NCBI GenBank assembly: GCA_012798745.1
Contig: JAAZMQ010000212.1
Span: 1-5,700 of the forward strand
Reading direction: 5' to 3'
Source of the DNA: Bacteroidales bacterium
GTDB taxonomy: Bacteria; Bacteroidota; Bacteroidia; Bacteroidales; Dysgonomonadaceae
DNA length: 5,700 bases
Below the pieces are notes generated by a model. That model had not been told where the DNA came from. It made no database searches and saw only the letters and a list, made by a program, of their open reading frames with translations. The position numbers and the translations under genes were made by a program. Positions 1 to 5,700 of this stretch are shown piece by piece. Positions within the stretch are counted from its first letter, which is position 1, and the number at the start of each line of letters is the position of its first letter.

Positions 1-1950
1 GCCCTTACCAATATGGGCGAAAGGTTTGGATACTACACTATGCTGGCTATCCTTACGTTGTATATGCAAGCAAAATTCGGATTAACATCGGCTTCCACCA
101 GCATGATTTATGGATCTTTTCTCGCACTTGTTTATTTTTTACCCCTATTTGGAGGAGTTTTGGCAGATAAAGTGCTTGGTTACGGAAAAACCGTTCTGCT
201 GGGTATTTTCGTGATGTTTGTCGGCTATCTCTTGCTAGCGGTTCCAATGGATAACAATGCCATTGGGCTGGCCGTAATGTTTGGTTCACTCATACTTATT
301 GCGCTTGGGACCGGATTTTTCAAAGGTAATCTGCAGGCGCTCCTCGGAAAATTGTATGATAACCCCAAATACAGTAAAAACAGGGACATTGCTTTTTCCA
401 TTTTTTATATGTTTATCAACATCGGCGCTTTCTTTGCACCAAGTGCAGCCAATTACATCAACAATGCCGTATTGCGATCATCCAATTTCACATACGATGC
501 ATCCATTCCTAAAAATTATGTTATTTTGAACGACGAAGCACAAGCTGTCGACAAAAATACATTTATCACACAATATCTCACCGCCGAAGAGCAACAACTT
601 ACCGGGAAAGAATTTGAAGCCGTACTCAATAAGGCAAAAAAAGAACATAAAGCTGTGTTTACGGAAGAGATCGAGGAAGCTCTATTCCGCTTGAAGGCAG
701 CCGGATTACATCAATATACCCAGGCAGGAAAAATTACCGACCCTGCTATGATGGTCACCACTCGTGAGTACGAAATACTGCAAAGCCGCGATCCGGCAGA
801 TGCCGAAGAAAAAGCAGCCATCATAGCCAAGATACAGGCCATACATATTACCGATCCGGAATTAGGCGGAGGCCCTCACCCCGACGATTTTGCCCGCAAT
901 TTCGGGAAACGTTACGTAAACGAATCGCTCTCCATTTCGTATAATCTGGCATTTGGCGTGGCCTGCATCAGCCTTATTTTCTCTGTGCTGATATTTATGC
1001 TGTTTAAAGGAACCTGGAAAGCAGAAGATAAAACGGTAAAACAGAAAATAGAAGAATCAAAAGCTAACGGTAAAGAGATAAAAATCATGCCGAAAGAGGA
1101 AGTGAAAGAGCGTATGATAGCTTTGCTTCTGGTATTTTTCGTGGTGATATTCTTCTGGATGTCATTCCATCAAAATGGGCTCACCCTGACTTTCTTTGCA
1201 CGCGATTACACACAGAGCACTCTCCCTGTAACGTGGACATTGTTGTTCAGTCTGTTTCCTTTGTTATCTCTGATTGTATTTCTGTATGGTATCTACCTTT
1301 CTACCATTGGATTGTTGGGAAGCAAACCCAATAAAAAAGTCGGACTTCTACTCACAGTAGCAGGAATTGCAGGAGTGGCAGGATATTATTTTGCCAATAT
1401 AAAAGGTATCGACGCAACAATCAAAATCACTCCACAAATATTCCAGCAATTCAATCCCATGTTTATCATTATCTTAACGCCACTTACCGTTGCGCTCTTC
1501 AGCTATTTGGCAAATAAAGGAAAAGAACCGTCGGCGCCACGAAAAATCGGCATCGGCATGTTTTTGGCAGCCGTTGGATTTGCCATCATGCTAATCGGCT
1601 CCATAGGACTTCCTGCGCCCGCCGAAATTTCGGGAGTATCGGACAAATTGGTATCTCCATCCTGGTTGATAAACACTTATTTCGTCTTAACCGTAGCCGA
1701 ATTATTCCTCAGCCCGATGGGATTGTCGTTCGTATCCAAAGTGGCGCCTCCTCAATATAGCGGACTTATGCAGGGAGGTTGGCTGGCAGCAACAGCCATC
1801 GGCAATCTGCTTGTGGGCGTCATCGGCACATTCTGGGAAAAACTCCCCTTGGTCGGTTTCTGGAGCATCCTTATCATATGTTGCGTAATCTCAGGTATTT
1901 TCATCTTTTCTGTTATGAAGAGACTCGAAAAAGCAACGGGAGACGCATAA
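1..1950 (+). CDS. POT/PTR2-family MFS peptide transporter, 5'-truncated by window edge
   Basis: Inner-membrane major facilitator of the proton-dependent oligopeptide transporter family, expected to import di- and tripeptides. The reading frame is open from base 1 (A-L-T-N before the Met at 13) and stops with TAA at 1948-1950. That Met is not the start: it lies inside the TM1 motif NMGERFGYY, so the true start is upstream of the window. Residues below count from this Met. Family marks are the TM4 lysine in GTGFFKGN (K104), the PTR2 signature FYMFINIGAF (131-140), QQFNPMFI at the start of core TM8, and AELFLSPMGLSF in TM10 with E563. Hydrophobic segments give the 12 core helices plus two extra ones (about 408-435 and 443-463) between core TM7 and TM8. 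A hydrophilic insert of about 155 residues (148-305) separates TM5 from TM6 and should be periplasmic. Oddities: the first Glu of ExxER is Asn, and the TM7 position often Glu is His386. Family call is firm; the substrate is inferred from the family only. Confidence 0.93.
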   Translation, partial: ALTNMGERFGYYTMLAILTLYMQAKFGLTSASTSMIYGSFLALVYFLPLFGGVLADKVLGYGKTVLLGIFVMFVGYLLLAVPMDNNAIGLAVMFGSLILIALGTGFFKGNLQALLGKLYDNPKYSKNRDIAFSIFYMFINIGAFFAPSAANYINNAVLRSSNFTYDASIPKNYVILNDEAQAVDKNTFITQYLTAEEQQLTGKEFEAVLNKAKKEHKAVFTEEIEEALFRLKAAGLHQYTQAGKITDPAMMVTTREYEILQSRDPADAEEKAAIIAKIQAIHITDPELGGGPHPDDFARNFGKRYVNESLSISYNLAFGVACISLIFSVLIFMLFKGTWKAEDKTVKQKIEESKANGKEIKIMPKEEVKERMIALLLVFFVVIFFWMSFHQNGLTLTFFARDYTQSTLPVTWTLLFSLFPLLSLIVFLYGIYLSTIGLLGSKPNKKVGLLLTVAGIAGVAGYYFANIKGIDATIKITPQIFQQFNPMFIIILTPLTVALFSYLANKGKEPSAPRKIGIGMFLAAVGFAIMLIGSIGLPAPAEISGVSDKLVSPSWLINTYFVLTVAELFLSPMGLSFVSKVAPPQYSGLMQGGWLAATAIGNLLVGVIGTFWEKLPLVGFWSILIICCVISGIFIFSVMKRLEKATGDA

Positions 1951-1977
1951 GCAATCAAACACCAAAAGAGAATACAA

Positions 1978-2022
1978 CGAGAGTGCCTGAAAGCATTTTA
2001 CGGCACTCTCGCTTATTTTTTT
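1978..2022 (+). terminator. Rho-independent terminator of the POT transporter gene
   Basis: A perfect 10-bp inverted repeat, CGAGAGTGCC (1978-1987) and GGCACTCTCG (2002-2011), encloses a 14-nt loop whose GAAA/TTTT bases may extend the stem imperfectly. It is followed by the T-rich tract TTATTTTTTT (2013-2022). It starts 28 bases after the transporter stop codon and should end that transcript, so dnaE downstream is probably not read from the same promoter. Confidence 0.93.
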
Positions 2023-2154
2023 AAACCTTCCCTTGGTAAAAATACTGTTTCCCAATTTGTTTGTATGAGGAAAGTTGATCTGGAAATAGATATTAAATCC
2101 GGTAACCTTTTTTCGTCTTGCCAACTGAATTTCCGACGACAGCGAATCAATATT
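2023..2154. other. Gene-free spacer, first part, no convincing feature
   Basis: No coding signal is seen. A short forward frame starting at ATG 2065 runs into the repeat array and looks like nothing known to me. Bases 2111-2154 (44 bp) resemble a diverged extra unit of the array that follows, sharing TTTC, CTGAA, TTCCGA and AATCAA in the same order, but the match is too loose to count with certainty. Confidence 0.5.
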
Positions 2155-2408
2155 TTTCCGGCAGTCGGAAAACCCGAAGACGGAAATTTTTTCTATTTCT
2201 TCCTTTCTGAAAACGATAAACCGGAAATTCAATTCATTTCAAGGTTCCTGAAAATCCGATGGGAGTAAATCAACCAATTTCTTCCTTTCTGAAAGCCAGA
2301 AATCACAAAATTAAATCTCTTTGTTCACTTCTGAAAATCCGACAGGGGGAGGAGGCAATTCAAACCATTTCATGCTTCCCGGAAACCTGACGCAAGTGGT
2401 TCAAGAAA
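2155..2408. repeat. Degenerate tandem array, period about 41 bp, six units
   Basis: Six head-to-tail units start at 2155, 2196, 2237, 2278, 2320 and 2368, giving lengths of 41, 41, 41, 42, 48 and 41 bp. The first 23 positions align without gaps. Positions 1-4 are TTTC (TTTG in the fifth unit), and positions 9-18 approximate TTYCTGAAAA, usually followed by YCCGA. The second half is A/T-rich and poorly conserved. The third and fifth units agree best, both having CTGAAAATCCGA. Copies are diverged, so this is an old or loosely constrained array rather than a fresh duplication. The period is not a multiple of three and stop codons interrupt it, so it is unlikely to code for protein. It is not a CRISPR: there is no invariant repeat alternating with unique spacers. 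Function is unknown; it could be a protein-binding array, a transcribed structured region or a decaying minisatellite. Confidence 0.7.
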
Positions 2409-2543
2409 TTTCTTTGTATTTTTATCCGGGTTTGTATTCAATATCCATGACTTTCGCTTCTTTTTCGCTCGTTAAATTCAATGTATGTGAAGTATCTCTA
2501 TTTCCACGAGATACGAAAACAACCGCTAACTTCCTTCTTTTTC
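2409..2543. other. Gene-free spacer between repeat array and dnaE promoter
   Basis: T- and pyrimidine-rich sequence with no plausible gene on either strand. Bases 2409-2451 begin with TTTC in phase with the array and may be a worn seventh unit. The only clear structure is the inverted repeat at 2492-2514, listed separately. A pyrimidine-rich tract at about 2529-2548 leads into the dnaE promoter. Confidence 0.5.
2492..2514. repeat. Perfect 7-bp inverted repeat upstream of dnaE promoter
   Basis: GTATCTC (2492-2498) pairs exactly with GAGATAC (2508-2514) around a 9-nt centre. It ends about 55 bases before the predicted -7 box of dnaE. No T-run follows directly on either strand, so it is not a standard terminator. 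It could be an operator half-site pair or chance; a 7-bp palindrome in about 600 bases of spacer is only modest evidence. Confidence 0.4.
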
Positions 2544-2577
2544 TTTCCAAAAGTACCTGTTTTTTTGAGTATATTTG
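2544..2577 (+). promoter_or_regulatory. Predicted Bacteroidota-type promoter of dnaE
   Basis: TATATTTG at 2570-2577 matches the TAnnTTTG -7 box of the Bacteroidota primary sigma factor exactly. The matching -33 element is weak: TTTC at 2544-2547, one base off TTTG, 22 bases upstream of the -7 box. Transcription would start near 2583-2586 and leave an A/T-rich leader of about 30 bases. The leader has no Shine-Dalgarno sequence before the ATG at 2614 (the preceding bases are TTTGAA), as is usual in this phylum. Confidence 0.65.
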
Positions 2578-2613
2578 TCCCAAATAACATCACAAAAATA
2601 TTACTCATTTGAA

Positions 2614-5600
2614 ATGCAATCATTTGTACATTTACACGTTCACTCACAATATTCCCTACTCGATGGACAAGCCGGTATTCAGCGTCTGGTGGATAAAGCC
2701 ATCGATGACGGGATGAGAGGCATGGCTCTCACCGATCACGGAGTAATGTACGGTATTAAGGAGTTCATCAACTATGTAACCAAAAAGAATGCTCCACTAA
2801 ATGCCGAAATCAAGAAGCTGGAAAAAAAGATTGAAGAGGCACAAAAACAAAACGATTCCGAAAAGGAAAACAAACTTCAGAGTCAACTTGCAGATATCAA
2901 AAACAAATTGTTTAAACCCATTATCGGCTGCGAGTGTTATGTAGCACGGCGCAATCGTTTTTCACAAAACGACAAAATCGATTCGAGCGGATGGCATCTC
3001 ATTGTATTGGCAAAAAATTTCACCGGCTATAAGCATCTCATCAAGATGGTATCTAAAAGCTGGACAGAAGGATTTTATTATCGTCCGCGCATCGATAAGG
3101 AACTCTTGGAACAATATCATGAAGGATTAATTGTATTGTCGGCCTGCCTGGGCGGTGAAATTCCCCAAAAGATAACCGAAGATCAAATTGACGAAGCCGA
3201 AGAAACCGTCCGCTGGTACAAAAACCTTTTCGGCGACGATTTTTACTTGGAACTGCAACGTCACAAAACCGACCGCGCCGATGCCGATCAAACGACTTAC
3301 CCCAAACAGGAAAAAGTAAACAAAGAATTACTTCGGATAGCCAAGAAATACAACATAAAAGTTGTTGCTACCAACGATGTTCATTTTGTAAATGAAAAAG
3401 ATGCCGATGCACACGACCGATTAATCTGTCTGAGTACGGGAAAAGATTTTGACGATCCCAACCGCATGCGCTATACCAAACAAGAATGGTTGAAAACGAG
3501 GGCAGAAATGAACTTTCTTTTTTCGGACGTTCCATTCGCTTTGACAAATACCCTTGAAATTCTCGATAAAGTGGAATTCTATTCCATTGATCATGAACCG
3601 CTCATGCCTTTCTTCCCTATTGATCCGGCATTCGGTACAGAAGAAATTTACAAAACACGTTATACGCGCGAAGCCTTAATAGAAGAATTCGGGAAAAAAG
3701 CATTCAATCGCTTGGGTGGCTACGACAAAGTGATCCGCATTAAACTCGAAGCAGACTATTTGACCCACCTCACAAAAATTGGAGCACAGAAACGATACGG
3801 TGAACCACTTTCGAAAGAAATAAAAGAACGATTGAAGTATGAATTGGAAACAATAAAGAGCATGGGATTTCCCGGGTATTTTCTCATTGTGCAAGATTTC
3901 ATCAATGCAGCCAGACAAATGGATGTGGCTGTAGGTCCGGGACGGGGTTCGGCAGCAGGTTCAGCTGTTGCTTATTGCTTGGGAATTACCAATATCGACC
4001 CTTTGAAATATGACTTGCTGTTTGAGCGTTTTCTCAATCCCGACCGAATCTCCATGCCCGATATCGACATCGATTTCGATGATGAAGGCCGCAGCAAAGT
4101 ATTGCGATGGGTTACCGAAAAATATGGTGCAGACAGAGTAGCCCACATCATCACCTATGGCACAATGGCCACCAAAATGTCTATCCGCGACGTGGCTCGT
4201 GTACACAAACTGCCCTTGTCGGAAGCCGACCGCCTGGCAAAACTCGTTCCCGACCGAATTCCCAATGTGAAGAAAGTCACCCTGCGTGAAGCTATCAACT
4301 ACGTGCCCGAACTTCAAGAAGCAGCCAACAGTACCGATCCGCTTGTGAGAGATACCCTCCGGTATGCCGAAATGCTCGAAGGCAATGTGCGCAGCACAGG
4401 TGTGCATGCCTGCGGAATAATCATCGGGCAAACCGATATTTCGGACATTGTGCCCATATGCACGGCAGACGATAAAGACTCGAAAGAAAAATTGCTGGTT
4501 ACCCAATACGAAGGTTCCGTAATCGAGGAAACCGGGCTCATCAAAATGGATTTCCTGGGTTTGACTACGCTTTCCATTATTAAAGATGCGCTCGCCAATA
4601 TCGAATTTACGGAAGGTATCAAAATCGACATCAATGCTATTGATATGAACGACCCCAAAACCTACCAACTGTACAGCGAAGGCAGAACCACGGGAACGTT
4701 TCAGTTCGAATCGGCAGGAATGCAAAAATACCTGAAAGAATTGCACCCCACCAAATTCGAAGACCTCATTGCCATGAATGCCCTGTATCGACCCGGACCT
4801 ATGGACTATATTCCTTCGTTCATCGCCCGCAAACATGGCCGCGAAGAAATAACCTACGACATCCCTGTTATGGAAAAATACTTGAGCGAAACCTACGGTA
4901 TCACCGTTTATCAGGAGCAGGTGATGCTTTTATCGCGACTGTTGGCAGGATTCACACGGGGCCAATCGGATGAGTTACGCAAAGCAATGGGGAAAAAACT
5001 CATCGACAAAATGGTGACATTGAAAGAAAAATTCATCGAGGGAGGCAAAAAAAATGGTCATGACGAAAAAATACTGAACAAAATATGGTCCGATTGGGAA
5101 AGATTCGCATCGTACGCATTCAACAAGTCGCATGCCGTATGCTATTCGCTGATTGCCTATCAGACGGCATGGTTGAAAGCCAATTACCCGTCGGAATACA
5201 TGGCGTCTGTATTGTCTAACAACCTCAACAACCTGTCGGAAATTACCAAATTCATGGACGAATGCAAGGCGATGGGTATTAATGTATTGAGTCCCGACGT
5301 AAACGAGTCGCTCCTTAAATTCTCCGTGAATAAAAACGGCGACATCCGCTTTGGGTTGGCTGCCATAAAAAGTGTAGGACAAAGTGCCGCGCAAAATATT
5401 ATTAATGAGCGAATGCAAAACGGACCGTTTAAGGATATCTTCGATTTTGTGGAGCGCGTCAACCTGAGTTCATGCAATAAAAAAACCATCGAATCCCTCG
5501 CTCTTGCCGGTGCATTCGACTCGTTGCCCGGTATCACACGAGAGCAGTTTTTAGGCGTTAACAGCAGGGGTGAAGAATTTCTAGATTCACTGATACGCTA

Positions 5601-5700
5601 CGGAAACAAATATCAGGCTGATAAGCAAACAACCATGAATTCGTTATTTGCGAACGACAGCTCGTTTCAAATTACTCATCCCGAAATACCTAAAGTTGAA
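2614..5700 (+). CDS. dnaE: DNA polymerase III subunit alpha, 3'-truncated by window edge
   Basis: Catalytic subunit of the replicative DNA polymerase, acting in the cytoplasm with the beta clamp and clamp loader. The frame is open for 1029 codons to the window end. The start MQSFVHLHVHSQYSLLDG is the standard DnaE N-terminus, so ATG 2614 is secure. Order: PHP domain (about 1-270), with candidate metal ligands H8, H10, D17, H42, E107, H128, C178, D255 and H257 all present and a charged helical insert at about 57-100; polymerase palm with GPGRGSAAGS (441-450), PDIDIDF (482-488) holding the first two catalytic Asp, and KMDFLGL with D646 as the third (E. coli D555); FQFESAGM (696-703), RPGPMDYIPSF (726-736), YGITVYQEQVM (761-771) and FNKSHA (836-841); helix-hairpin-helix near 914-935; and a likely clamp-binding MNSLF at 1008-1012. 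The missing C-terminus should hold the OB fold and tau-binding region, about 200 residues by comparison with the family. It is a DnaE1-type protein, not PolC: no embedded exonuclease is seen. No frameshift or intein. Confidence 0.98.
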   Translation, partial: MQSFVHLHVHSQYSLLDGQAGIQRLVDKAIDDGMRGMALTDHGVMYGIKEFINYVTKKNAPLNAEIKKLEKKIEEAQKQNDSEKENKLQSQLADIKNKLFKPIIGCECYVARRNRFSQNDKIDSSGWHLIVLAKNFTGYKHLIKMVSKSWTEGFYYRPRIDKELLEQYHEGLIVLSACLGGEIPQKITEDQIDEAEETVRWYKNLFGDDFYLELQRHKTDRADADQTTYPKQEKVNKELLRIAKKYNIKVVATNDVHFVNEKDADAHDRLICLSTGKDFDDPNRMRYTKQEWLKTRAEMNFLFSDVPFALTNTLEILDKVEFYSIDHEPLMPFFPIDPAFGTEEIYKTRYTREALIEEFGKKAFNRLGGYDKVIRIKLEADYLTHLTKIGAQKRYGEPLSKEIKERLKYELETIKSMGFPGYFLIVQDFINAARQMDVAVGPGRGSAAGSAVAYCLGITNIDPLKYDLLFERFLNPDRISMPDIDIDFDDEGRSKVLRWVTEKYGADRVAHIITYGTMATKMSIRDVARVHKLPLSEADRLAKLVPDRIPNVKKVTLREAINYVPELQEAANSTDPLVRDTLRYAEMLEGNVRSTGVHACGIIIGQTDISDIVPICTADDKDSKEKLLVTQYEGSVIEETGLIKMDFLGLTTLSIIKDALANIEFTEGIKIDINAIDMNDPKTYQLYSEGRTTGTFQFESAGMQKYLKELHPTKFEDLIAMNALYRPGPMDYIPSFIARKHGREEITYDIPVMEKYLSETYGITVYQEQVMLLSRLLAGFTRGQSDELRKAMGKKLIDKMVTLKEKFIEGGKKNGHDEKILNKIWSDWERFASYAFNKSHAVCYSLIAYQTAWLKANYPSEYMASVLSNNLNNLSEITKFMDECKAMGINVLSPDVNESLLKFSVNKNGDIRFGLAAIKSVGQSAAQNIINERMQNGPFKDIFDFVERVNLSSCNKKTIESLALAGAFDSLPGITREQFLGVNSRGEEFLDSLIRYGNKYQADKQTTMNSLFANDSSFQITHPEIPKVE

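Noticed and set aside
1..1950. Transporter start at ATG 13
   Set aside because: The frame is open to base 1, and the Met falls inside the conserved TM1 motif, so the protein begins before the window.
1891..2232. Reverse-strand frame of 113 codons across the transporter 3' end and spacer
   Set aside because: It runs antisense through the end of the transporter gene, the terminator hairpin and the repeat array. It has no recognisable domain, and its length is explained by stop-poor repeat sequence.
2065..2268. Forward frame of 67 codons in the spacer
   Set aside because: Most of it is repeat-array sequence with a period not divisible by three. There is no family resemblance and no promoter or ribosome binding site at the ATG.
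2155..2408. CRISPR array
   Set aside because: The units are all diverged along their whole length, with no near-identical repeats separated by unique spacers, and no cas gene is visible.
2321..2587. Forward frame of 88 codons starting at TTG in the spacer
   Set aside because: It needs a rare TTG start, crosses repeat units, the inverted repeat and the dnaE promoter, and has a low-complexity Phe/Ser-rich translation.
3961..4836. Long antisense open frame of 291 codons inside dnaE
   Set aside because: It lies wholly within the conserved polymerase core of dnaE on the opposite strand. Its translation resembles no known protein and is rich in Phe, Gly and His, as expected from reading Asp/Glu/Lys-rich codons backwards. 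It is a shadow.

Overview
The window fits a member of the Bacteroidota, most likely order Bacteroidales. Three things point there. The DnaE sequence has a charged helical insert in its PHP domain, of a kind I recall from Bacteroides-type DnaE proteins. The dnaE upstream region carries a TAnnTTTG promoter box, which is the Bacteroidota sigma factor signature, and no Shine-Dalgarno sequence. The base composition is moderately AT-rich, with very A/T-rich spacers. The assignment rests on reading motifs and was not checked by a search.

Layout: 1-1950 (+) is the 3' part of a gene for a POT/PTR2-family MFS transporter; its first codons lie before the window. A rho-independent terminator follows at 1978-2022. 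From 2023 to 2613 there is no convincing gene. This spacer holds a degenerate tandem array with a period close to 41 bp (about 2155-2408, with weaker flanking units), a 7-bp perfect inverted repeat (2492-2514) and a Bacteroidota-type promoter (about 2544-2577). From 2614 to the window end (+) runs dnaE, the replicative DNA polymerase III alpha subunit. It is open at the right edge, with 1029 codons visible and no frameshift.

The two genes point the same way, but the terminator, the long spacer and the separate promoter indicate independent transcription, and nothing suggests a functional link. The transporter would sit in the inner membrane and import small peptides or related solutes. DnaE is the cytoplasmic replicase.

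I see no new defence, mobile or RNA system. The items most worth a second look are the 41-bp degenerate array between the genes; the unusual architecture of the POT protein (a periplasmic insert of about 155 residues between TM5 and TM6, an extra membrane pair between TM7 and TM8, and changed proton-coupling residues); and the apparently complete metal-binding site in the DnaE PHP domain.
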